A DNA stretch of 64,000 nt, taken from Desulfuromonas acetoxidans DSM 684. GTDB taxonomy: Bacteria > Desulfobacterota > Desulfuromonadia > Desulfuromonadales > Desulfuromonadaceae. The stretch lies in assembly GCF_000167355.1 (NCBI RefSeq), contig NZ_AAEW02000014.1, positions 49,159 through 113,158 of the forward strand, written 5' to 3'. Position 1 is the stretch's first letter; each line of letters starts with the position of its first letter. A model generated the notes under the pieces. The model saw only the letters and a program-made list of their open reading frames with translations. It did no database searches and was not told the origin of the DNA. Shown piece after piece: positions 22,571-32,720 of this stretch. A program made the position numbers and the translations under genes.

Positions 22571-24952
22571 TTATTCCATCCCAGCCACAAAATTAAACGG
22601 CGACGTATGCGGTAGATCGCGCCGCTGGCGAAAGCTTTCCAGCACCTTCTTCCCCTGCGGGCTGAACGCCCCAAGATGGGAGATATCGACCACAAAACCA
22701 CTGCAGCCCATCTCATACAACTGCGGCAACGCCCCACACAGTGAAAAATCATTATCCGAGCGCAGCACGGTCAGACCGGCTTTCGACACCACCTGATAAC
22801 CATCTCCGCGATCAGACAACAAGGGCTGGCCGCCTTTGAGTCCGGGAATACGAATGCGTGAAGTAATCAACGGGATAGAACCATACACCATGGCATACAA
22901 CGCGTGAGAGCCACGACGTTGCACCACCTGCTTCATGTTGTCGGCATCATCCTCAATATACAGCTCATTACTCACCGCCCCCAGCTCCTGCCACGCCTGC
23001 ATAGCTTCACTGTTGAGACAAAACAGCCGGTAACTCGCCTCAAGACGAACATCGGGAAACTTTTTAAACAGCTCAAAATGGCTGAGGTTGGTCAGCCGAA
23101 ACTGCGTGAACCCGGACTGAATCAGGTGGGAAACCGCCTTCTGATACGTCGTCCACTCCTGATCGAAAATCACGAAAGGCAGATCCCACACCACACCACG
23201 GCGTTGCCGCTGCCCCACCTTCCACGGTCGATGCAATACCGCTGTGGTCAGTGGCACCAGAATACGGTCGATTTCATGACTATCCAGCGCACGCATCTCA
23301 CGAATATCTTTGATGGCCACCGTCACTTCTTGGGAAGCCGCGGGATGCTCACTCTGGAGTGGCAACAGGCTTGCCAACGCACGTTTGCGCCGTTGGTCCT
23401 GGTGTTTTTTCCCCGCATTTTCCACATCGCGCTGTAAATGCTGATAAAAGTCACGGCGCACTTCTTTCAGCCGCTTTGGCGGGATGATCATATCCGGCAA
23501 GGTTCCGGTGGTAAAAGTCGTTAATTCAAACGGCGCATCACCACATTGACGAAACACCTGCTCCAGAGCCTCTTTGGACAGCGGACTCTGTTTGGCGGCA
23601 AACATATCGACATCATACGAGGCATTGAGACACACCTGCCCCACTTCGGCACAGACAATCAACTGTTGATTATCCACAGCCACATTCAATGTCAACGGCT
23701 GGCGAGCAGCCCCCACCTGTTGCAGGCGACGACGACACGCGGCATCACTCATGGCAAAGGCTTTCTGCGACGAGACCTTGAACACAGCGTCACCCGGCTT
23801 AAAACGCCCTTTGAAGGTATGGCTGACACAGGCCGCTCCAGCGGCAAGTTTTTTGACCGGCTTGCGCCCGGCCCACAACTGCTTGACGGTGAACGCCGTA
23901 CCCACTTTATCACTACCGGGCTGAATGCGAATACGGTCGCCAAGATTGAGCACGTCACGGCTCTTGAAGAACAATTTGTTGTCCGTGGCTCGGGTCACTT
24001 CGCCGAGATAACGCCCAGTCGAACCACGCAACGCCGGCGTTGCCATATCTGTGGGCTGGCGGCCAGCGAGGAAGCCCTTGGTCGGTGTGCGACCAAATGA
24101 CTGTTTGAGCAACTTGCGCGCATCCTCGACAGCAGACTGGCGATCTTTGCCTGTGGCATCCATCACCATGCGATAGGCCTGGACAACGTTGGACACGTAT
24201 TCGGCGCTTTTCATCCGTCCTTCGATCTTAAAGCTGGATACCCCGGCATCCTGCAACGCCGGCAGCAGCTCAATCGCCGACAGATCATTGGGCGAGAAAT
24301 AGTAGCCGTCTTTACCACGCTGGCTATAACGGCGGCGACATGGCTGGGTACAACGACCGCGGTTACCGCTCTTACCACCTAGATAGGAAGAAAAATAGCA
24401 CTGGCCGGAAAAGCAGAAACATAAGGCTCCGTGAATAAAATGCTCCAGATCCAGACGGGTTTGAGAGCGGATATGCTGAATCTCGGGCAAGGTCAGTTCA
24501 CGCGCCAGAACGCCGCGACTGAACCCCATTTTTTCCAACTGCTTAACTCCGGCAGCATTGTGCACCGTCATCTGTGTGGAGGCATGCAGTTCCAGATCGG
24601 GGAAGTGATTGCGTGCCACGCGCCAAACACCGAGATCCTGGAGAATCACCGCATCGACACCGGCCTCCTCTACCGCTGCCAAAGTATCGATCAACGCCGG
24701 CAACTCCTGCTCCTTGACCAGGGTATTGATGGTCACAAACAATTTACGATCACGCTGCTGGACGTAGCGTGTCATCGCCGCAATATCCTGAAACGAAAAA
24801 TTCTTGGCCTTGGCGCGCGCCGAAAACGATTGCAAGCCACAATAAACGGCGTCGGCACCGGCTTCCATGGCGGCAAAAAAAGCTTCAAGACTGCCGGCAG
24901 GCGCCAGCAGCTCGGCCTGAAGGGATTGCTGTTTTTTCTGGGTTGGTTTCAC
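22571..24952 (-). CDS. Peptidase U32 family protein
   Basis: The 793-residue protein opens with ELLAPAGSLEAFFAAMEAGADAVYCGLQSFSAR and carries the U32 hallmark IHGALCFCFSGQCYFSSYLGGKSGNRGRCTQPCRRRY at about residues 173-210, whose cysteines bind an iron-sulfur cluster in family members acting on RNA or ubiquinone. A second half with FKIEGRMKSAEYV and a late TIM-barrel-like segment gives the long, two-lobed form (like E. coli RlhA, which hydroxylates 23S rRNA). A true protease role is not established. It overlaps the histidine kinase upstream by four bases, so the two are cotranscribed. The substrate is not predictable. Confidence 0.87.
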   Translation of the reverse strand: MKPTQKKQQSLQAELLAPAGSLEAFFAAMEAGADAVYCGLQSFSARAKAKNFSFQDIAAMTRYVQQRDRKLFVTINTLVKEQELPALIDTLAAVEEAGVDAVILQDLGVWRVARNHFPDLELHASTQMTVHNAAGVKQLEKMGFSRGVLARELTLPEIQHIRSQTRLDLEHFIHGALCFCFSGQCYFSSYLGGKSGNRGRCTQPCRRRYSQRGKDGYYFSPNDLSAIELLPALQDAGVSSFKIEGRMKSAEYVSNVVQAYRMVMDATGKDRQSAVEDARKLLKQSFGRTPTKGFLAGRQPTDMATPALRGSTGRYLGEVTRATDNKLFFKSRDVLNLGDRIRIQPGSDKVGTAFTVKQLWAGRKPVKKLAAGAACVSHTFKGRFKPGDAVFKVSSQKAFAMSDAACRRRLQQVGAARQPLTLNVAVDNQQLIVCAEVGQVCLNASYDVDMFAAKQSPLSKEALEQVFRQCGDAPFELTTFTTGTLPDMIIPPKRLKEVRRDFYQHLQRDVENAGKKHQDQRRKRALASLLPLQSEHPAASQEVTVAIKDIREMRALDSHEIDRILVPLTTAVLHRPWKVGQRQRRGVVWDLPFVIFDQEWTTYQKAVSHLIQSGFTQFRLTNLSHFELFKKFPDVRLEASYRLFCLNSEAMQAWQELGAVSNELYIEDDADNMKQVVQRRGSHALYAMVYGSIPLITSRIRIPGLKGGQPLLSDRGDGYQVVSKAGLTVLRSDNDFSLCGALPQLYEMGCSGFVVDISHLGAFSPQGKKVLESFRQRRDLPHTSPFNFVAGME

Positions 24953-26907
24953 TCGGTATCTCCGACCGGAAGCAACACCGTAACACAGGTGCCTTCTCCC
25001 AGTTGCGAGTCATAGCGTAACGTGCCGCCATGCTCCTTGATAATTCGCGAGGAGACAGAGAGACCGAGACCGGTTCCGCCCTCTTCACGCTTGGTAGTAA
25101 AAAACGGGTCAAAAATTTTATCCAGATGTTCAACAGAGATGCCTCGACCATCATCCGTCACCCGGACACAAACCTGTTGCGCCTGCGGATCATAACAGGT
25201 CGCCACTTCAATGGCTTGTTCCGGTGTGGTCAACGCTTGGCAGGCATTCATCAGCAGATTAATCACCACTTGCTCCAGCCCCTGGAAACTCCCTGGCAAC
25301 GGGGGCAGGTCTTCTGCGTAAAAAATCCGCACATGATGGCTGGATTTTTTGAGACTGTTGGCCACCATGCGACTGGCAGCCAAGACCACTTCGTTCACAT
25401 CAACCGGCTCAAAACGGTCCATTTCACTGCGGGTGAATTGCTTGAGATCTTCGACAATACGGCGAATATTGGTCGTGGCCAGATGATTATTACGAAAGAG
25501 TTGTGGCAAATCCTCCTCCAGATCACTGAAGGAAAAACCGCCAAAGCTGCCGTCACTGCCGCCACAGTCCGCCAGTTCCTGCATCAGATCACGGCAGATC
25601 TCTTCAAGCAAGCCATTGTTCATTGCCAGCAGACCGTTGGGGTTATTGATTTCGTGGGCAACACCGGCGGCCAACTCCCCCAATGCTGCCAAGCGACTGC
25701 TCTGGGTAGCCTCGTTTTTCAGCTGCACGGATTCTGTGACATCGCTGACAATTCGGATCGCCCCGGTCACCTGCTGATGATCATCCAGGAGCGGAAACAC
25801 TTTAACGCCTAAACTGCGCCCGTCAGTAGCCTGGAGCAGTTCGGTCTGCTTTTCTCCGCGCGCAAGACAACGTTGCACCAGGCAGGGTGGCCCATCGTCA
25901 GTCTGACGCGATGCACTGACACATTCCCCTCCTGTTTTACTCAGACAACACGACCGCTCAATACATTCTCCAACCTTGAGGTTCCAAACCGTTTCTGCCG
26001 CCTGGTTGCCCCAGGCCACGGTGCCATCGCTGCGAATCAGGGTAATGGCATCCGAGATGCCGTTGAGTAGCGTGGTAAATTCGCGCGAGATCTCCTGATA
26101 GCGCTGCTCCATCAGTTTGAGCTCACTGATATCATTCAGAACCAGCGCAACCCCTTGCACTCTTTCGTCAAAATCATACAAGGGATGACAATACATCTGC
26201 ACAAAAGGGACCTGTTCAGAGATCCCTGCCAGAGATTGAACACAGACCGACTCCCCCAACAACGCCCGCCCCAGGGCCGGCCGGATCTGATGACTATAAA
26301 GCTCACCGCACAGATAATCGCTCAACGGTTTTCCCGACAGAAGGCGCTCGTGGCATAACGTGCAAAACGATTCATTGGCGGTCATCAGGTTCAGATCGGC
26401 ATCAAGGGTTGCCATCATAATGGCCGTATTATCGACCACCTTATGCAGCAGGAAAAGCTCAGAAACCTGTCCCTGCAACATCGTATCGTACTCACCCACC
26501 AGTTCTCGTGTCAAATTCAGACGACAGAACTCTTTTAAGCGCAAGGCAATATTTAAAAAGTGCTCAGCTAAAACGAAGCCGTCAATGTCCAACGCCACGA
26601 GATCATGCTGAACGGACGATGATACCGAATGGTCGATCAGCGCAATCATGCTTTTGATTCTGCTATTATCAATCGAGCGAACCCACTCCTGAATTTTTTC
26701 CATCCGGGCATCGACAAACAGGATATCGATCTGCATGGCATCGAGCCAGGTCGTGACCTGATCAAACGAATCAGCATGGACAATGCTGGTGAGCGGACAA
26801 TAGGACAAGACGGATTGCGTAAAATGCTGCGCATAGGCGTCACAATCGCTGAACAGAAGAACACTGATTTTAACTTGGTCAAGTTTTTGTGACATACCGG
26901 TTATCAT
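24949..26907 (-). CDS. PAS-containing sensor histidine kinase with receiver-like N-terminus
   Basis: The 652-residue protein has an N-terminal receiver-like domain (about 10-125; ILFVDAR in the phospho-acceptor position but an incomplete acidic pocket), two PAS domains (about 160-275 and 285-400; the second contains CCLSKTGGEC and other cysteines), a HisKA domain with GVAHEINNPNG and an ATPase domain with NLLMNACQAL, DDGRGI and GGTGLGL. No membrane segment is seen, so it senses a cytoplasmic signal. ATG at 26907 or the ATG four codons later (MSQKLDQ) could start it. No partner regulator is adjacent; it precedes the U32 gene with an ATGA overlap. Confidence 0.86.
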   Translation of the reverse strand: MITGMSQKLDQVKISVLLFSDCDAYAQHFTQSVLSYCPLTSIVHADSFDQVTTWLDAMQIDILFVDARMEKIQEWVRSIDNSRIKSMIALIDHSVSSSVQHDLVALDIDGFVLAEHFLNIALRLKEFCRLNLTRELVGEYDTMLQGQVSELFLLHKVVDNTAIMMATLDADLNLMTANESFCTLCHERLLSGKPLSDYLCGELYSHQIRPALGRALLGESVCVQSLAGISEQVPFVQMYCHPLYDFDERVQGVALVLNDISELKLMEQRYQEISREFTTLLNGISDAITLIRSDGTVAWGNQAAETVWNLKVGECIERSCCLSKTGGECVSASRQTDDGPPCLVQRCLARGEKQTELLQATDGRSLGVKVFPLLDDHQQVTGAIRIVSDVTESVQLKNEATQSSRLAALGELAAGVAHEINNPNGLLAMNNGLLEEICRDLMQELADCGGSDGSFGGFSFSDLEEDLPQLFRNNHLATTNIRRIVEDLKQFTRSEMDRFEPVDVNEVVLAASRMVANSLKKSSHHVRIFYAEDLPPLPGSFQGLEQVVINLLMNACQALTTPEQAIEVATCYDPQAQQVCVRVTDDGRGISVEHLDKIFDPFFTTKREEGGTGLGLSVSSRIIKEHGGTLRYDSQLGEGTCVTVLLPVGDTE

Positions 26908-26953
26908 ACCATCATCTCTGCACAGACGCAGCTTCAGCGATCACATCCAACAA

Positions 26954-26985
26954 AAAAGCGCCCCTGAAAAAACAGGGGCGCTTTT
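26954..26985 (-). terminator. Terminator of groESL
   Basis: Read leftward, AAAAGCGCCCCTG and CAGGGGCGCTTTT form a 13-bp stem with a six-base loop, followed by a T run (complement of 26952-26957). It lies 25 bp after the groEL stop. Confidence 0.88.
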
Positions 26986-27009
26986 GAGCCAAACAAGAAA
27001 CCGGAATGA

Positions 27010-28650
<1,641 letters not shown>

Positions 28651-28702
28651 TTAAGAACTCCTGTTCAATAAATTCAGGGTTAATCGCAAGAAACGCTACA
28701 GC

Positions 28703-28996
28703 TTACTTTTCGAGTACGCCGAGGATATCGTCTTCGCGCATCATCAGGTAAGCTTTGCCGTCTACCTTGATCTCAGTACCGGCATACTTACCGAACAGAA
28801 CGCGGTCGCCAACTTGAACGTCCATACCAAGAACTTTACCTTCAGCGGTCACTTTGCCTTTACCTGCGGCAATAATCACGCCTTCCTGAGGCTTTTCCTT
28901 GGAAGCGGTGTCAGGGATGATGATTCCGCCAGCCGTGGTGGTTTCTTCTTCAACGCACTCAACAATGAGGCGATCCTGCAGAGGTCTGATGTTCAT
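28703..28996 (-). CDS. groES: Co-chaperonin GroES
   Basis: The 97-residue protein has [18 protein letters not shown], the mobile loop [20 protein letters not shown] and a C-terminal [14 protein letters not shown], as in all GroES. Seven copies cap the GroEL ring. The ATG at 28996 is behind AAAGGAGACAGAGC. It is the first gene of the groESL operon. The 5' leader (28997-29101) contains the CIRCE operator, so HrcA repression relieved by heat is expected. Confidence 0.99.
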   Translation of the reverse strand: MNIRPLQDRLIVECVEEETTTAGGIIIPDTASKEKPQEGVIIAAGKGKVTAEGKVLGMDVQVGDRVLFGKYAGTEIKVDGKAYLMMREDDILGVLEK

Positions 28997-29074
28997 GCTC
29001 TGTCTCCTTTGTGAATGAAATAATGTCGCGGCTTAATGCCTTGAATTCATGAAATATCTGCGTAACACTCAGGG

Positions 29075-29101
29075 TTAGCACTCAGCAAAAGGGAGTGCTA
29101 A
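29075..29101. promoter_or_regulatory. CIRCE operator (HrcA site)
   Basis: TTAGCACTC, nine bases, GAGTGCTAA: a perfect copy of the CIRCE inverted repeat. It lies between the groESL promoter and groES, in the position where HrcA represses and where the element also sits in the mRNA leader. Confidence 0.98.
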
Positions 29102-29112
29102 CAGCAGGGGTA

Positions 29113-29140
29113 AATATAAACAGTGAGGTCAGAAAGTCAA
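29113..29140 (-). promoter_or_regulatory. Sigma70-type promoter of groESL
   Basis: Read leftward, TTGACT (29135-29140) and TATATT (29113-29118) are separated by 16 bp. The start of transcription would fall just before or within the CIRCE element, the usual arrangement for HrcA-controlled groESL. Confidence 0.8.
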
Positions 29141-29205
29141 GGGGTATCTCGGGAAAAAAATGGCAGAAAAAAGCCCTTGTTGCTGCATCACGCTCCGACA
29201 ACCGC

Positions 29206-29260
29206 TTGACAGCCCACAGCCCCCATGCTAAACCACTGAAATCGCCCCGAAAGGGGTGAT
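29206..29260 (+). promoter_or_regulatory. Promoter and leader hairpin of the aminotransferase gene
   Basis: TTGACA (29206-29211) and TAAACC (29229-29234) are 17 bp apart. A hairpin ATCGCCCC-GAAA-GGGGTGAT, with a GNRA-type loop, lies at 29241-29260, right where the transcript would begin. A second small stem, CGGCG-ACAC-CGCCG (29291-29304), precedes the ribosome site AAAGGA. I do not recognise a riboswitch class. Confidence 0.45.
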
Positions 29261-29318
29261 ATTTCGCTCACTTGCACCAGCAAACCGAAACGGCGACACC
29301 GCCGCAGAAAGGACCATC

Positions 29319-30395
29319 ATGGCGAAAAAACTGTTTATTCCCGGACCGGTAGAAGTCAGCAACGATGTGTTTGCCGCCATGTCTTCACCGATGATCGGCC
29401 ACCGCATGCCGGAATACGCCACACTGCATCAAAGCGTCACCAGCCAGTTGCAGACCCTGCTCAACACCACAGACCCGGTATTTCTCTCCACATCCAGTGC
29501 TTTCGGCATCATGGAGGGCGCCGTGCGCAATCTGGTCCAGAAACGTTGCGCCAACTTTGGCAACGGTGCGTTCAGCACCAAGTGGCACGACGTCACCAAG
29601 CGCTGCGGCATCAAAGCGGATCTGTTCACAGCCGAATGGGGCCAGCCCATCACCGCCGAGATGGTCGACAAGGCACTGGCCAGCGGCGATTACGATGCCA
29701 TGACCATGGTTCACAATGAAACGTCCACCGGCGTCATGTCACCGCTTGAAGAGATTGCCGAGGTGATGAAGAAATATCCTTACGTCTCTTTCATCGTTGA
29801 CACGGTCTCCTCCATGACTGCCGTTCCGATCGACTTTAAAGCCCTCGGCCTCGATGTTTGTCTGGCCGGCGTGCAGAAGGCGTTCGGTCTCCCACCGGGA
29901 CTGGCGGTGTGTGCCGTATCACGCGCCGCACTCGACAAAGCCAAAGCCACGCCGAACCGCGGTTACTATTTCGACTTTGAAGAGTTTGAAAAAAACGACC
30001 TCAAGCACAACACGCCGAGCACTCCGTGCATCAGCCTGATCTACGGCATGGATGCGCAATTGAAGAAAATGTTTGCTGAAGGACTCGACAATCGTTATCG
30101 CCGCCATGCACAGATGGCTGAAGCGACCCGCAACTGGATCACCGCTCAGGGCTTCGGTCTGTTCGCTGCCGAAGGCTACCGTTCCATGACCCTGACCAGT
30201 GGTGCCAACGACGGTCACACCGACCTTGACACGTTAAAGAAATTGGTCGGCGAACGCGGTTACGCCATGGACAACGGCTACGGCAAAATCAAGAACGAAA
30301 CGTTCCGCATCCCGCACATGGCTGACATGACCCTGGCCGATCTGGAAGAATATTTCGCCCTGCTCGAAGAGCTGCTGCCGCAAGTGCGCAGTTAA
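29319..30395 (+). CDS. Class V aminotransferase (alanine-glyoxylate/serine-pyruvate type)
   Basis: The 358-residue protein begins KKLFIPGPVEVSNDVFAAMSSPMIGHRMPEYATLH, the small-domain start of the alanine-glyoxylate aminotransferase group. SFIVDTVSSMTAVPIDF holds the pyridoxal-phosphate aspartate, and VCLAGVQKAFGLPPGLAV holds the Schiff-base lysine. It uses pyridoxal phosphate in the cytoplasm to move amino groups between small amino acids and 2-oxoacids; phosphoserine or aspartate substrates are also known in relatives. The ATG at 29319 behind AGAAAGGACCATC gives the family start; an upstream in-frame start at 29256 would run through the leader hairpin region. It stands alone between two terminators. 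Confidence 0.88.
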   Translation: MAKKLFIPGPVEVSNDVFAAMSSPMIGHRMPEYATLHQSVTSQLQTLLNTTDPVFLSTSSAFGIMEGAVRNLVQKRCANFGNGAFSTKWHDVTKRCGIKADLFTAEWGQPITAEMVDKALASGDYDAMTMVHNETSTGVMSPLEEIAEVMKKYPYVSFIVDTVSSMTAVPIDFKALGLDVCLAGVQKAFGLPPGLAVCAVSRAALDKAKATPNRGYYFDFEEFEKNDLKHNTPSTPCISLIYGMDAQLKKMFAEGLDNRYRRHAQMAEATRNWITAQGFGLFAAEGYRSMTLTSGANDGHTDLDTLKKLVGERGYAMDNGYGKIKNETFRIPHMADMTLADLEEYFALLEELLPQVRS

Positions 30396-30412
30396 TTCAG
30401 ATTCAAACAATC

Positions 30413-30451
30413 AAAAAGCCCGCCTTGCCAATGCAAGAGCGGGCTTTTTTT
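30413..30451. terminator. Bidirectional terminator
   Basis: AAAAAGCCCGC and GCGGGCTTTTT with an inner TTGC/GCAA pair form a strong stem flanked by an A run on the left and a T run on the right. It serves the aminotransferase gene rightward and the helicase gene leftward. Confidence 0.92.
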
Positions 30452-30476
30452 ATTCGTTTTTTCTTCACCCTGTGAC

Positions 30477-32720
30477 TCAGGCCGGTTCCAGCCCGGCAAA
30501 CTTGAGCAGCAGTCGCTTCGGTCCGAAGCGGTTGAAGTAAACAATCACTTTTTGCTTATCGCCGCTGCCTTCGAGACGCCGCACCGTTCCTACACCAAAA
30601 CGGGCGTGGCGCACCCGGCTGCCAATACGCAAGGTGCCATCGTCAACTGGAGCGGCGGGCTCCACCTCGATGACCGGTTGATCAGGCACGGATGCCGAAT
30701 CGGCCGCCGGGGTAGAAGCTGGAGCTGATGATGTTTCCGATTCCGGGGCCTGCATCGGCAACTGGTCGAACAGCGACGCGAGGTTGTGTTTGGATGTGGC
30801 ATGCAGCGGTTTCTTGGCCACATCGGCCAATAACCCTTCGGGGATCTCACCGACAAAACGGCTCGGTGGATTAAACTGGTAGCTGCCGTAGACCCGGCGA
30901 CGGCGAGCATGGGTGAGGTAGAGTTTTTCCATGGCGCGAGTCATACCGACATAACACAGCCGCCGCTCCTCTTCGAGCTGCTCACCACCATCGTTACTAC
31001 GTGCCGCCGGAAAGATACCGTCCTCCATACCCGTCATGAACACCACGGGGAACTCCAGCCCCTTGGCGGCATGCAACGTCATCAGCGTGACGCGATCGAG
31101 GCTGCTGTCATAGGCATCAAGATCCGTGACCAGAGCCACCTGTTCCAGATAGTCCTGCAACGTCGTGTCTTCATCGCGATGCTCTTCCATACCGGCGAGC
31201 AGCTGGTCGATATTGTCAAGCCGGTCACGCGCTTCCTGAGTGTTTTCGCTCTTGAGCATCTGGGCGTAGCCGGTTTCTTCAATCAGCTCGGCAGCAAGTT
31301 GCGGGTAGGGCAGGCGTTCGAGACGACTGGCAAAATCCTCCATCATGGCGACAAAGGCAGCGACTTTTTTTGCCGCAGCGCCTTTGAGCACTCCTTGCTC
31401 TACCGCCAGACGGCAGGCCGGGAAAAAGCCCTGGGCCTGTTGTTCCAACGTCGCGATCTTGGCGACCGTGGTGGCACCAATTCCCCGTGTCGGCACATTG
31501 ATGATGCGCTGGCAGGAGATCGTGTCGGCCGGGTTGGTCAGCACCCGTAAATAGGCCAGAACATCCTTGACCTCCATGCGGGCGAAAAACCGCATGCCGC
31601 CGAACATGACATAGGGAATGCGCTCACGGACCAAGGCCTCCTCCAGCACCCGCGATTGAGCATTGGTACGATAAAGCATGGCAATATCGCGCAAGTGGCG
31701 ACCACCCTGTTGCAATGCCTTGAGCTGATCAACCACATAGCGCGCTTCTTCAAGATCGTCGGGCAACGCCTCCAGGGTGATGGCCTCGCCGTCGGGGTTT
31801 TCCGTCCACAGGGTTTTGCCCTTGCGTCCGACGTTGTTGGCAACCACCGCTCCCGCAGCATCAAGAATAGTGGTGGTGGAGCGGTAGTTTTGCTCCAAGC
31901 GGATGGTGGTACAGCCCGGATAATCGCGCTCAAAACCGAGGATGTTGCCCACCTCGGCACCACGCCACCGGTAGATGGACTGGTCGTCATCACCAACCAC
32001 ACAGAGATTGCCGTGCTCTGAGGCGAGCTGCTGCACCAAGCGATACTGCACCATATTGGTGTCCTGAAACTCATCAACCAGCAGATGGAGAAAACGCCCG
32101 GCATAACGCTGCCGGATCTCTTCATGCTCGTCAAACAACTTGACGCACATCAGCAGCAGGTCGCCGAAATCAAGGGCATTGGCCTGCTGCAACCGTTGCT
32201 GGTAATGGCGATAAACGTCGGCGATCACCTGTTCCTGCGGTGTATTCTGCGGCATCTCGGCGGGAAACTGACCGCGGTTTTTTGCCGCATCAATGGCCGC
32301 TGCCGCAGCACGCGGTTTGAGTTTTTTATCGTCAATGCCCAGCTCTTTAAGGATGTTTTTCAGCAGACGATCCTGGTCCTGATCGTCGTAGATAGTAAAG
32401 GACGTATCAAATCCCAATGCCGAAATGTCCCGGCGCAGAATGCGCACACAGGTGGAGTGAAACGTCGCTACCCACGGCATCTCGCCTTCGGGAAGCGCCC
32501 GCTCGATGCGCTCCTTCATCTCCTTGGCGGCCTTGTTGGTAAAGGTCACCGCCAAAATCCGCCACGGTGGAACGCCCTGCTGGCGGATGAGGTGAATCAC
32601 CCGGCCGGTGAGGGTGCTTGTTTTTCCCGAACCGGCTCCTGCAAGGATAAGCAAGGGGCCACCAGGGTGTTCAACAGCCTCAATCTGCTGAGGATTAAGC
32701 AGAGGCGTGGGACGATCCAT
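30477..32720 (-). CDS. pcrA: ATP-dependent DNA helicase PcrA/UvrD
   Basis: The 747-residue superfamily 1 helicase shows motifs in order: LNPQQIEAVEH (Q motif), AGAGSGKTSTL (Walker A), LAVTFTNKAAKEM (Ia), LLVDEFQDTN (II), GDDDQSIYRWRGA (III), LEQNYRS (IV), VTLMTLHAAKGLEFPVVF (V) and EEERRLCYVGMTRA (VI). The last 60 residues (GSRVRHARFGVGTVRRLEG) form the Tudor-like domain of PcrA/UvrD that contacts RNA polymerase. It unwinds DNA 3' to 5' in repair and replication restart. Its start lies inside the 3' end of the ClC gene (26-bp overlap), so it is probably cotranscribed with it. Confidence 0.95.
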   Translation of the reverse strand: MDRPTPLLNPQQIEAVEHPGGPLLILAGAGSGKTSTLTGRVIHLIRQQGVPPWRILAVTFTNKAAKEMKERIERALPEGEMPWVATFHSTCVRILRRDISALGFDTSFTIYDDQDQDRLLKNILKELGIDDKKLKPRAAAAAIDAAKNRGQFPAEMPQNTPQEQVIADVYRHYQQRLQQANALDFGDLLLMCVKLFDEHEEIRQRYAGRFLHLLVDEFQDTNMVQYRLVQQLASEHGNLCVVGDDDQSIYRWRGAEVGNILGFERDYPGCTTIRLEQNYRSTTTILDAAGAVVANNVGRKGKTLWTENPDGEAITLEALPDDLEEARYVVDQLKALQQGGRHLRDIAMLYRTNAQSRVLEEALVRERIPYVMFGGMRFFARMEVKDVLAYLRVLTNPADTISCQRIINVPTRGIGATTVAKIATLEQQAQGFFPACRLAVEQGVLKGAAAKKVAAFVAMMEDFASRLERLPYPQLAAELIEETGYAQMLKSENTQEARDRLDNIDQLLAGMEEHRDEDTTLQDYLEQVALVTDLDAYDSSLDRVTLMTLHAAKGLEFPVVFMTGMEDGIFPAARSNDGGEQLEEERRLCYVGMTRAMEKLYLTHARRRRVYGSYQFNPPSRFVGEIPEGLLADVAKKPLHATSKHNLASLFDQLPMQAPESETSSAPASTPAADSASVPDQPVIEVEPAAPVDDGTLRIGSRVRHARFGVGTVRRLEGSGDKQKVIVYFNRFGPKRLLLKFAGLEPA

